A stretch of 24,936 nt of DNA from an uncultured Clostridia bacterium (GTDB lineage Bacteria; Bacillota; Clostridia; Christensenellales; Borkfalkiaceae): assembly GCA_959605945.1 (NCBI GenBank), contig CAUHGY010000023.1:1-24936 (forward strand), written 5' to 3'. Made by a program: the position numbers and the translations under genes. Below the pieces are notes generated by a model. It did no database searches and was not told where the DNA came from. It saw only the letters and a program-made list of their open reading frames with translations. Each line of letters starts with the position of its first letter. Within the stretch, counting starts at the first letter, position 1. This document shows, piece after piece, positions 7,382 to 15,144 of the stretch.

Positions 7382-9133
7382 TTATAACGACATATACTCT
7401 TTCAAGGCGTCGTCGAAGGCGCCGAACGCCGCGCGGAAAGGCTTATCTCCCGTGAGATCGACCCCCGCGATTTTCAAAAGTTCTACGGGCGAATCGCTGC
7501 CGCCTGACGACAAAAATTTAAAATAATCTTTGACGGCGGGTTCGCCTTCTTTCAAAATTCTTTCGCTTATTGCAAGCGCACTTATTATGCCGGTTGCATA
7601 TTTATAAACATAAAACGCACGGTAAAAATGCGGAATGCGCGCCCATTCATACTTGATTTTATCGTCCGCGACAACGCTTCTGCCGTAATATTTTTTGTTG
7701 AGTTCAAGATATTTTTCGGAAAGCATATCTTTCGTAAGCGGCACTCCGTTTTCCACCGAAGAATGCGAAAATTCTTCGAACTCCGCAAACTGCGTCTGTC
7801 GGAAAAGCGTGGTTCTTACCATTTCCAACAGATACGAAAGCAAGTATTTCTTCAATTTTGTATCCGCGGCCTTTGCAAGCAGATGTTTCACCAAAAGCAC
7901 TTCGTTGACGGTACTTGCGACTTCCGCAACGAAAATTTTATAGTCGGCTTTAAAATACGGCTGGGCACGGTTGGAAAAATAAGAATGAATGCTGTGCCCC
8001 ATTTCGTGAGCTATGGTAAACACGTCGTGCGTGGTTTTCTGATAGTTCAGCAGCACATAAGGATGCGTATCGTATACCGCCACGCTGTAAGCTCCGCTTC
8101 TTTTTCCTTCGCTCTCGTAAACCGAAAGCCAGCGTTCGTCCCTTGCTTTTTTCAGCAGGCCGCAATATTCTTCGCCCAGACAGGCCAGCCCTTCGATAAC
8201 CGTATCGAAGGCTTCTTCATATTCGAGTTTGAGTTCGGCGTTCTCGACGGCAGGCACGTAAATATCGTACATATGCATGCTTTTAAGCCCCAGATCGCGC
8301 TTTTTTGCGGACATATATCTGTGAAGCGAAGGCAGCGCTCTGTTCACCCATTTTATAAGATTGTTGTAAACTCCGGCATCAACGTCCTCGCTTGCAAGCG
8401 CGCTTTCGAGCGCCGAAGAATATTTTTTCGCTTTTGCGTAAAAGCAGTCTTTTTTGACGCTGCCCGCATACGTCGCGGAAATAACGTTTATAAGCGAAAT
8501 ATACGCATCGTAATAACTTTCAAAACACTTTTTACGCAGCGCTCTGTCTCCCGAATGCATCATGGCAGAATACGTTCCGTGAGTCAGCGGTATGCTTTCA
8601 CCCTTGTATTTTATGGGTTTAAGCGGCAGATCCGCGTTGTCTGTCTTTGTGAAAATATCACGGAAAGACGAAAACGCGTCTCCGCTTTCGGCAAGAAGTT
8701 TTTCTTCGTTCTCGCTTAAAACATGGGGTTTTTCTTTGACGATACACTTTAACATATAGTCGTAATCCGCAAGTTCGGGATCTTCGATATAGCTTTCAAG
8801 CACCGCGTCGTCTGCCGCGATAAGTTCGGGAACAATAAACGCCGAAGCGGAAGAAAACTTAACAGACAGCGCTGTCGCGCGCGACACAAGCGCGTCGAAA
8901 GCGCTGTTACGGGTGTCGGAATCATGCTGCATCATGGCGTAAACGGACAGTTTTTCGAGCAAACGCCCTGCTTCTTCCTGCATGTCCATACATTTTTTAA
9001 ACTGCTTGCGGTCGCTGAGTTTCCCCTTGAATTCTTCGAACTTTATAAGACTTTCAACGCGTGCATAATCTTTATTCCACTCTTCTTCGCTTGCGTAAAT
9101 GTCTTCTATAGCCCAGATATATTTTTTATCCAT
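7382..9133 (-). CDS. pepF: Oligoendopeptidase F, M3 family
   Basis: This cytoplasmic zinc metallopeptidase degrades oligopeptides. The zinc motif HEMGH is at residues 376-380 (bases 7994-8008), within FTIAHEMGHSIHSYFSN, and the downstream EVASTVNE supplies the third zinc ligand. It has 583 residues, typical for PepF. The open frame extends upstream to 9205, but the ATG at 9133 has AAGGGG in front and comes after the stop of the preceding gene (9144), so it is preferred. The next gene downstream is dnaB, 17 nt away. Confidence 0.95.
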   Translation of the reverse strand: MDKKYIWAIEDIYASEEEWNKDYARVESLIKFEEFKGKLSDRKQFKKCMDMQEEAGRLLEKLSVYAMMQHDSDTRNSAFDALVSRATALSVKFSSASAFIVPELIAADDAVLESYIEDPELADYDYMLKCIVKEKPHVLSENEEKLLAESGDAFSSFRDIFTKTDNADLPLKPIKYKGESIPLTHGTYSAMMHSGDRALRKKCFESYYDAYISLINVISATYAGSVKKDCFYAKAKKYSSALESALASEDVDAGVYNNLIKWVNRALPSLHRYMSAKKRDLGLKSMHMYDIYVPAVENAELKLEYEEAFDTVIEGLACLGEEYCGLLKKARDERWLSVYESEGKRSGAYSVAVYDTHPYVLLNYQKTTHDVFTIAHEMGHSIHSYFSNRAQPYFKADYKIFVAEVASTVNEVLLVKHLLAKAADTKLKKYLLSYLLEMVRTTLFRQTQFAEFEEFSHSSVENGVPLTKDMLSEKYLELNKKYYGRSVVADDKIKYEWARIPHFYRAFYVYKYATGIISALAISERILKEGEPAVKDYFKFLSSGGSDSPVELLKIAGVDLTGDKPFRAAFGAFDDALKEYMSL

Positions 9134-9143
9134 ATAAACCCCT

Positions 9144-10499
9144 TTAATTCTTATTGCTATGTATAGGCGCCGGCATTCTTCCGCCGCGCCCGATAAAAAT
9201 TTCACAAGAATACGGGCTGACTTTCATGACGGGCGCCGTACCGAGAAGTCCGCCGAACTCCACGCTGTCTCCCACTTTTTTACCCGGAACGGGTATAACC
9301 CTGACGGCGGTAGTTTTGTTGTTTATCATGCCGATCGCCGCTTCATCGGCTATAATGCCGCTTATTGTGCTTGCGGGCGTATCTCCGGGAATGGCAACCA
9401 TATCTATACCGACGCTGCACACCGAAGTCATAGCTTCGAGTTTATCGAGAGAAATCGCGCCTTTTTCCGCCGCGTTTATCATGCCGATATCCTCGCTGAC
9501 GGGAATAAACGCTCCCGAAAGTCCGCCCACGCTGCCGCTGGCCATCACTCCGCCCTTTTTGACAGCGTCGTTGAGCATCGCAAGCGCCGCCGTAGTGCCG
9601 TGCGCGCCCACGCTCTCAAGACCCATTTCTTCGAGTATATGCGCCACGCTGTCTCCCATAACCGGGGTAGGCGCCAGAGACAGATCCACAATGCCGAATT
9701 CGGCGCCGAGCATATCGGCGGCTTCTTTAGCGATCAGCTGCCCTGCGCGGGTGATCTTGAATGCCGTCTTTTTGACAATTTCCGCAAGTTCGCTTATATT
9801 GGCGCCGTCCGCACTCTTAATGGCGTGATGCACCACTCCCGGGCCCGAAACGCCCACATTGATGACGGTTTCTCCTTCTCCCACGCCGTGGAAAGCGCCC
9901 GCCATAAAAGGATTGTCTTCAACCGCATTGCAGAACGCCACAAGTTTGGCGCACCCGAGCCCGCCTTTATTTTCGGTCGCCTGCGCGGTTTTTCTGACTA
10001 CTTCCCCCATAACGCGCACTGCGTCCATATTTATTCCCGATTTTGACGAGCCGACGTTTACAGAAGAGCAAAGTCTGTCCGTTGCCGCAAGCGCTTCGGG
10101 AATACTTTCAATAAAAGATTTTTCAAAACTCGTCATACCCTTATGAACAAGAGCAGAATATCCCCCGAGAAAATCGACACCCACTTCCTTTGCCGCGTCA
10201 TCGAGCGCTTTTGCAAGCACGGTTTCCCTTCCCGGAAAAGATGCGGTCAGCATGCTGGCGGGAGTTATTGAAACGCGCTTGTTAATGATGGGAATACCGT
10301 ATTTCTGTCCCAAAGCATCGGCTGCCTTGACGATATTCTGCGCTTTTTTGCATATTCTGTCATAAACCAGCCGCGATGTCTCTTCCGCGCTTTCCCTTAT
10401 GCACGGCAGAAGAGATATGCCCATAGTTATGGTGCGCACATCGAAATGTTCTTTTTCGACCATGTTTATGGTTTCGAGAATTTCTTTTCTGTTAAGCAT
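9144..10499 (-). CDS. PFL family protein (UPF0210 / DUF711)
   Basis: It has 451 residues with the family's start (IxETIxMVExExxDVRTITMGISLL) and Gly-rich segments such as GVGEGETVINVGVSGPGVV and SVGGLSGAFIPVSED. Members adopt a pyruvate-formate-lyase-like fold, but no reaction is established; function is unknown. It is almost always encoded directly after a small ACT-domain protein (UPF0237), as here with an 8-nt gap, suggesting the two proteins work together, possibly with the ACT protein sensing a ligand. An AAGGTG site precedes the ATG at 10499. Confidence 0.93.
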   Translation of the reverse strand: MLNRKEILETINMVEKEHFDVRTITMGISLLPCIRESAEETSRLVYDRICKKAQNIVKAADALGQKYGIPIINKRVSITPASMLTASFPGRETVLAKALDDAAKEVGVDFLGGYSALVHKGMTSFEKSFIESIPEALAATDRLCSSVNVGSSKSGINMDAVRVMGEVVRKTAQATENKGGLGCAKLVAFCNAVEDNPFMAGAFHGVGEGETVINVGVSGPGVVHHAIKSADGANISELAEIVKKTAFKITRAGQLIAKEAADMLGAEFGIVDLSLAPTPVMGDSVAHILEEMGLESVGAHGTTAALAMLNDAVKKGGVMASGSVGGLSGAFIPVSEDIGMINAAEKGAISLDKLEAMTSVCSVGIDMVAIPGDTPASTISGIIADEAAIGMINNKTTAVRVIPVPGKKVGDSVEFGGLLGTAPVMKVSPYSCEIFIGRGGRMPAPIHSNKN

Positions 10500-10507
10500 T
10501 TTACACC

Positions 10508-10777
10508 TTAAATTTTGTGCATGGCGTTAAAAATATCCTCGTGCTGCACGTGGATGGACACGCCCGTCTTTTCGCCGAGTTTCACAAGAAGATCCCGAAG
10601 TTTATCGAGCGAGAGAGGGCTCTTTGAAAAATCGCAGAGCATAAGCATTGTAAAATTGCCCTGCACTATGGTCTGGCTGATATCTTCAATATTGACTGCA
10701 TTTTCGGCAAGCGCCGCGGAAACGCCGGCAATAATGCCCGGCTTATCCTTACCTATCACCGTTACTATCGCTTTCAT
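10508..10777 (-). CDS. ACT domain-containing protein (UPF0237)
   Basis: This is an 89-residue stand-alone ACT domain. It begins MKAIVTVIGKDKPGIIAGVS, the betaalpha start of an ACT fold with the small-ligand-binding Gly, and continues VNIEDISQTIVQGNFTMLML. Such proteins are assumed to bind amino acids or related ligands; the target is not known. It pairs with the UPF0210 gene downstream. Its first 29 nt overlap the tail of the preceding membrane-protein gene, and a GGAGG lies 12 nt before the ATG, so it may be translationally coupled. Confidence 0.93.
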   Translation of the reverse strand: MKAIVTVIGKDKPGIIAGVSAALAENAVNIEDISQTIVQGNFTMLMLCDFSKSPLSLDKLRDLLVKLGEKTGVSIHVQHEDIFNAMHKI

Positions 10778-11315
10778 CCTGCTGATTTTCCTCCGTTTGC
10801 GGTAAATCGAGTATTTCGTAATTTATTAAAACGTTACCCTGAGTAACGTACCTTACGTTTGCATTTTCCGGTATTTCGGGAAAAGGTTTTTCGTAAAAAA
10901 CAAGCACCTTTCTTTCGAAAAAATCGTTTTTATATTTATTCCATTCGAGAAACACAAGCGATTTGAAGTCCACGCCGTCTTTGTCCTGCAAAGTCTCGTC
11001 ATATTCAAAAAAACTGCCGGTAGAAGTTTCTCTCTTTCCCGTCAAAAGATAACCTGTCATTTTATAATACCTGTTTACTCGCTTAAAAGGCAGACCGAAA
11101 AAAAACATGGTAAACGCCACCATGAGAAAACTGACGGGATAATGTATCCACTTTACGATTTTGATGGTAGGCGATGCGTACGGCAAAGTTCTGTACCATA
11201 AAAACATCCCCACGCTGAATGCCAGATACAGTCCGAGCAGAACAAAATATATTATCAACAGATTGCGCCGCTGTTTTTTGGTGGCAAAATATTCGGTATC
11301 GGTAAAATAGTCCAT
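10749..11315 (-). CDS. Two-pass membrane protein of unknown function
   Basis: I do not recognise this 188-residue protein. It has a basic N-terminus (ATKKQRRN), two hydrophobic helices (about 18-41 and 56-75), then a soluble C-terminal domain of about 110 residues with beta-rich character (VFLEWNKYKNDFFERKVLVFYEK) and an acidic Gln/Glu/Asp tail. The GGAG 5 nt before ATG 11315 and the tight packing support it being a real gene. Topology would put both ends in the cytoplasm. The tail overlaps the start of the ACT gene by 29 nt. Confidence 0.85.
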   Translation of the reverse strand: MDYFTDTEYFATKKQRRNLLIIYFVLLGLYLAFSVGMFLWYRTLPYASPTIKIVKWIHYPVSFLMVAFTMFFFGLPFKRVNRYYKMTGYLLTGKRETSTGSFFEYDETLQDKDGVDFKSLVFLEWNKYKNDFFERKVLVFYEKPFPEIPENANVRYVTQGNVLINYEILDLPQTEENQQDESDSNGDR

Positions 11316-11364
11316 TTTTTCTCCGTATATAGAATGATTTTTTATTTTATATGATTTTTTTATT

Positions 11365-11970
11365 TTATTTATAGTCGGTTCGTATTTTTTCCAGTCCTTC
11401 GGCGCCCAGGTAAAACAGCTCGTACCTGTCTGCGTATTCGGTCATGAAATACCGCGGATGTCCTTTTACGGCATATACTCCCGGTTTTTCGGAAACATGA
11501 GTTTCCCCGCCGTAACCGCCTTCGTATAAGTTTTCGGAACTGTCCGTTCCGCCGCCAGCGGCACGCACACACGTTCCGCCGTACGGTTCATGGTGTCCTG
11601 CGTTATCTTCCGTTCCACGGTCGGCGCCGAGCTCTGCGCCAACCGTATTGCCGCCGTTCTCCGCTACGGCATTGCCTTTCTTTACAATCTGAACGCCGTT
11701 GCCTTTTTTGACGGCCCCTGCGGAAAACAATTTTTTCAGTGTTGCGAAAACGCCCGCAAATACAGAAATTATCAGCGCCGCATAAAATATCATCAACGCG
11801 GCGTGCGAACGCTCGAACAGCCCCGTAAGATATAAAAGCGCCCCCGCCGCCAGCACAAACAAAGCAAATTGCAGATTGAAAAATCCGAGTATCTTATACG
11901 CTGTTCTGAATATTACCGTTATAATACGTTTTATCGCGCCGAATATCAGGCGGCTTTTAAAATAAACCAA
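11365..11970 (-). CDS. Membrane protein with Gly-rich low-complexity linker, unknown function
   Basis: This 201-residue protein is not recognised. Two hydrophobic helices (about 34-51 and 58-76) follow a basic amphipathic N-terminus. Residues about 90-155 form a low-complexity, Gly/Asn/Glu-rich stretch, and the last 35 residues look like a short folded module (HPRYFMTEYADRYELFYLGAEGLEKIRTDYK). The start is a TTG at 11970 with GGGGT just upstream that overlaps the end of lepB; no ATG is available before the second helix. The linker codes in a GC-rich way that also opens other frames, so part of its length could be unstable between strains. The 49-nt gap after it (11316-11364) is very AT-rich and is the largest in this gene run. 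Confidence 0.75.
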   Translation of the reverse strand: MVYFKSRLIFGAIKRIITVIFRTAYKILGFFNLQFALFVLAAGALLYLTGLFERSHAALMIFYAALIISVFAGVFATLKKLFSAGAVKKGNGVQIVKKGNAVAENGGNTVGAELGADRGTEDNAGHHEPYGGTCVRAAGGGTDSSENLYEGGYGGETHVSEKPGVYAVKGHPRYFMTEYADRYELFYLGAEGLEKIRTDYK

Positions 11971-11973
11971 AGT

Positions 11974-12609
11974 TTACCCCGCTTGTCCGTTTCCAGAACA
12001 GTCCGCACCGAAAAATCCGCCTATATTCACTATAATGTTGTGCATAAAAGTTCTGAAACCTTTAGTCGCAATCGACCAGTTTTCGACCACGCCGACAATG
12101 TTCTCCGTCGTGCACGCGTTAAGCGTGCGGCTGTCCTTGCTGACGGCTCTGTTGTCGCCGAGATAAAATATTTCGTTTTCTTTAAGCGTAACCGAAGAAA
12201 AGCCTTTGCTGTCCGTATATGTTCCCTCTGGAAGATAAGGTTCATCGAGCACGGCGCCGTTTATATAAACCTTGCCGTCTGCAATAGCGACCGTATCGCC
12301 TTCCATTGCAATCACCCGTTTTATGATCCAATAATCTTCGACCGGGTGCTCTTCAGTGCTTTTTATTATCACTATATCGCCGCGCTCGGGAACTTTTTTG
12401 ACGTTTGCAACCAGAATATCCCCGTCATAAAGCGTGGGATACATCGATTCCTGCTGCACCTGTATATTTATATAAACAAAAGTATTCAGAATCGTCACCA
12501 AAAGCATGATCGCCAGGAAAACCGCCGCCCATAAAAGCAGGTTTCTGTCCGAGCGCGTTTTTCTTTCTTCCGCTTCTTTTAAGTTATCTCTGATTTTAAA
12601 CGTTATCAT
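11974..12609 (-). CDS. lepB: Signal peptidase I
   Basis: This membrane-bound serine/lysine protease removes signal peptides from secreted proteins. It has 211 residues with one N-terminal transmembrane helix (about 24-46), the catalytic Ser55 in QESMYPTL, the general-base Lys97 in IIKRVIAMEGD, and the conserved GDNR...SKDSR box. This is the single-helix Gram-positive form. Its ATG overlaps the stop of the DUF951 gene (ATGA). The C-terminus is longer than minimal, ending in a Gly-rich tail. Confidence 0.96.
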   Translation of the reverse strand: MITFKIRDNLKEAEERKTRSDRNLLLWAAVFLAIMLLVTILNTFVYINIQVQQESMYPTLYDGDILVANVKKVPERGDIVIIKSTEEHPVEDYWIIKRVIAMEGDTVAIADGKVYINGAVLDEPYLPEGTYTDSKGFSSVTLKENEIFYLGDNRAVSKDSRTLNACTTENIVGVVENWSIATKGFRTFMHNIIVNIGGFFGADCSGNGQAG

Positions 12610-12797
12610 TTACTCTCTTTGCCGTCGACGTATTTTTTGGTCATTTTAGAAACTTTGTCCGCCGTCATAAACACGGTGCGGCCGCATCTGATGCATTTTA
12701 TCTTAATATCGGCGCCTGTCCTTACCACTTCCCACTCGTACCCTCCGCACGCATGGGGTTTGGCTGCGGTTATTATTCCGCCTTCAACAAAATTCAT
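12606..12797 (-). CDS. DUF951 family zinc-ribbon-like protein
   Basis: This 63-residue protein has the family pattern of a KPHACGG motif, WEVVRTGADIKIKC, and CIRCGR, giving three cysteines and a histidine that could hold zinc. The function of the family is not known; related genes are widespread in Bacillota. GGAG lies 8 nt before ATG 12797. Its stop overlaps the start of lepB, so the two are co-translated. Confidence 0.92.
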   Translation of the reverse strand: MNFVEGGIITAAKPHACGGYEWEVVRTGADIKIKCIRCGRTVFMTADKVSKMTKKYVDGKESK

Positions 12798-12813
12798 AGT
12801 TTACGCTCCTGCG

Positions 12814-14499
12814 TTACACCCAAAGCACGTTGTTTATCAAATAAGCCCCGTCGCAAATAAACTCTATCGCGTTGATATTTTTATAACTTTTAAGCGTCAT
12901 GCCTTCGGGCGTCTTGAAAGACTGCATATTCAGCTTTACGTTGTTCCATACATTGCCGCCTTTTACCCTGACGCGCACAGAATAATCCGCTCTGTTCTTT
13001 CCGAAGTAATCGGCAACCAGTTTAACGAAAAGTTCGGTTTCCCCTTCGGAGTAAAAGTCAAGCATCAGCATCGCGCCGTCAGCCGGACGATCCTTTTTGG
13101 CGTTGATTTTGAACGTTCGAAGCCCTTTCTCGGCAAAAATTCCGGCAATGTCCATCGGTCCCGTCTTTACCAGAACTTCGGCATGTCCGTCAACATCGGC
13201 ATGAATTTTATCGCCTGCCTTCGGCAAGGCCGAAAAAACGCTCTGTGCGTTCTGTATTCTGCCCGAATACACCACATTGGATTTAAATCTTACGCCGCCT
13301 TCGCCCTCGCCGAATTTTACGGCGCAGATGTTTGTGCTGAGCGCGAATCCGCTTTTATAAACCGCCCTGGCGAAAAAGAAAGCCGCCCCCGAATCTGCAT
13401 AAGGCATATATTCGAATTTATATTTATTGCCCGATTTTTCGGTATAGACGTCGTTTTTATACCAGCTGCGAAGCGCCGGATTCAATATCTCTTCCGCAGA
13501 ATACAGCGCGATTTCTTTCAGGTCATGCCCGTCGGCGGTAACTTCGGCAGTCACCTTTCCGCAGGAAAATTCGCATTTTATTTCCGGATTGAACGGATAA
13601 TCGCACCCGCCGTTTTCGCGCATCAGAAATTCGTTCAGAAATGCAAGAATATTCTTATATCCGGCGCTGTCTATGCCGTCGGTGCGGCCCACCGAATAGT
13701 CCAGTGCGACAAAGAAATCTTTCTTTATTCTTGCAAGCGTATCAGTCACTCTGTCCGCATCGAAACGCGGCGAATTGGTTGCCGCAACCACAAGGGCGGG
13801 ACAATTGATGTGCGCAGCGTATGACTGCGGCTCTACGCCGGCAATAAACATAAGCATATCGTCGGAAAGCTGCGGATCGGCCTTGCCTGCGAATTTATAC
13901 AGGCCGTTGTATGCCGTCCATCCGGCATTCATGACGAACGCCGCCGCGGACAGGTTCTTATCGAGAGCAAGCTGCCAGAGCACGGTTGCCGCCGACGAAA
14001 CGCCTATACCGCCAACTTTTGTGACGTACGGCAGACTTTTTATGTATTTTAGCGCGTATCTCGCAACCATAGCCCACTCGTACCAACATGTGGTTATAAT
14101 GTCTTTATCCACACGTTTTAAATCGTCTTTGACGTTTTCATATACCGCGTACGGCAGATCTTCGGGATATTCCGTATAAAATTCCTTGCCCTCCCGCTTG
14201 CCTTCGATATCTATCGAAAATGTCATATACCCGAGTTTTGCGATGCTTATGTCCATCGAGCAGTCTGTATCGCCGAAATCTTTAAAGATAATTACGGCAG
14301 GCATAAAACCCAGCTGCACGCCGCGCGAAACGGTGGCGCAGATTTTCACCTGTCCTTTCGGAGTAACACGCCCTTCTATCAGAATACGGCTGACGATAAT
14401 ATCGCCTTCCTGCCTTTCGTCTATTATTTCGGCTTTGGGAATAAAAGGGACTTTAAAATTCCCCCATATCGCCATAGGTGTCAGAATACTTCCAGCCAT
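12814..14499 (-). CDS. Alpha/beta-hydrolase-like protein with C-terminal beta domain
   Basis: This 561-residue protein has no signal peptide, so it is probably cytoplasmic. Residues about 50-300 look like an alpha/beta hydrolase of the acetyl-esterase / PhoPQ-regulated-protein type: a central sheet, a nucleophile elbow GIGVSSA (Ser168), NAGWTAYN after it, and FDADR as a possible acid. Where a catalytic His would be expected (SVGRTDGID near 275) there is none, so activity is doubtful. The last ~130 residues (KVNAKKD...INNVLWV region) look like a beta-sandwich, perhaps a carbohydrate-binding-like fold. GAGG precedes the ATG. Substrate unknown. It lies 16 nt before the DUF951 gene. Confidence 0.75.
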   Translation of the reverse strand: MAGSILTPMAIWGNFKVPFIPKAEIIDERQEGDIIVSRILIEGRVTPKGQVKICATVSRGVQLGFMPAVIIFKDFGDTDCSMDISIAKLGYMTFSIDIEGKREGKEFYTEYPEDLPYAVYENVKDDLKRVDKDIITTCWYEWAMVARYALKYIKSLPYVTKVGGIGVSSAATVLWQLALDKNLSAAAFVMNAGWTAYNGLYKFAGKADPQLSDDMLMFIAGVEPQSYAAHINCPALVVAATNSPRFDADRVTDTLARIKKDFFVALDYSVGRTDGIDSAGYKNILAFLNEFLMRENGGCDYPFNPEIKCEFSCGKVTAEVTADGHDLKEIALYSAEEILNPALRSWYKNDVYTEKSGNKYKFEYMPYADSGAAFFFARAVYKSGFALSTNICAVKFGEGEGGVRFKSNVVYSGRIQNAQSVFSALPKAGDKIHADVDGHAEVLVKTGPMDIAGIFAEKGLRTFKINAKKDRPADGAMLMLDFYSEGETELFVKLVADYFGKNRADYSVRVRVKGGNVWNNVKLNMQSFKTPEGMTLKSYKNINAIEFICDGAYLINNVLWV

Positions 14500-14501
14500 A
14501 A

Positions 14502-14867
14502 TTACCTCTTTGCCATTATTCGGCTCTGCAACGCCGTGCCATGCGTCCGATAATGAATCCCGTAAAAACAGCAGACGACAGCCGTTTCTTTAGTCCCGTT
14601 ATACTCCCGCATGACTATGATACGTATTTTAACTTGCGGTATTTTAAGTTTACCGCCTGTTAAATAAACCTGAAACGCATAAAGCCGTTTCGCGGTACTT
14701 CGCGCCGCAAACAGGTTATCCGAAGATACCGCCGCAATGCACTTTGTGCCGCACGTTATAAACGCAGCAAACTTTTCAGACCGCACAACGGAAAATATCC
14801 GATACCCGCCGTTAAAAACAACAGGTTTTCCGAGCATTTTACCGCTAAAGTACAAAACCGTCCGCAC
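14502..14867 (-). CDS. Possible small protein of unknown function
   Basis: An open frame of 121 codons (GTG at 14867, or ATG at 14837) ends 2 nt before the hydrolase start and so could lead the minus-strand operon. It reads as a plausible protein (GKMLGKPVVFNGGYRIFSVV, then basic segments), but no family or clear ribosome binding site is seen; a GGGGTGA lies 20 or so nt upstream of the GTG. It might instead be a leader region. Treat as hypothetical. Confidence 0.35.
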   Translation of the reverse strand: MRTVLYFSGKMLGKPVVFNGGYRIFSVVRSEKFAAFITCGTKCIAAVSSDNLFAARSTAKRLYAFQVYLTGGKLKIPQVKIRIIVMREYNGTKETAVVCCFYGIHYRTHGTALQSRIMAKR

Positions 14868-14937
14868 CGCAGTACGCTTAAAATCACCCCATATAAAGGC
14901 GGGAAAGAATTAAAAAAATTAACGGATTTATTTTTAC

Positions 14938-14966
14938 TTGCTTTTTTGCTTGCGCGCCTGTATAAT
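14938..14966 (+). promoter_or_regulatory. Sigma-A-type promoter for the DnaD-family gene
   Basis: TTGCTT at 14938-14943, a 17-nt spacer, and a perfect TATAAT at 14961-14966. The predicted transcript would start near 14974, leaving a leader of about 170 nt before ATG 15145. A second TATAAT at 15050-15055 lacks a good -35 but could be an internal start. Confidence 0.6.
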
Positions 14967-14978
14967 GTTTTTACCGTT

Positions 14979-15031
14979 CATGCGCGCTTGCGGCGGCGAG
15001 ATACTTCCGCCCGCCCTGCAGGCGGCGCATG
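14979..15031 (+). other. GC-rich leader stem-loop upstream of the DnaD-family gene
   Basis: CATGCGC (14979-14985) and GCGCATG (15025-15031) are perfect complements. They enclose two GGCGG copies and a CCGCC that can pair alternatively. The segment lies downstream of the promoter at 14938 and so would be in the leader RNA. There is no clear T-tract, so it is not called a terminator. Confidence 0.4.
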
Positions 15032-15144
15032 CGACCTGCGCTTTTGCTATATAATGGTTTTAAATATAACCCTTATATTATATAACATAACTCACATCAT
15101 TGCAAGCGTTTTTTAACGGAAACGATTTTTACTTAGGGTGCTGT

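Noticed and set aside
7628..8719. 363-codon plus-strand frame opposite pepF
   Set aside because: Shadow of pepF. Composition is Phe/Arg/His-rich without a family, and the HEMGH-bearing frame explains the DNA.
12619..13824. 401-codon plus-strand frame opposite DUF951 and the hydrolase
   Set aside because: It spans two minus-strand genes and has no initiation signal; it is a by-product of codon usage.
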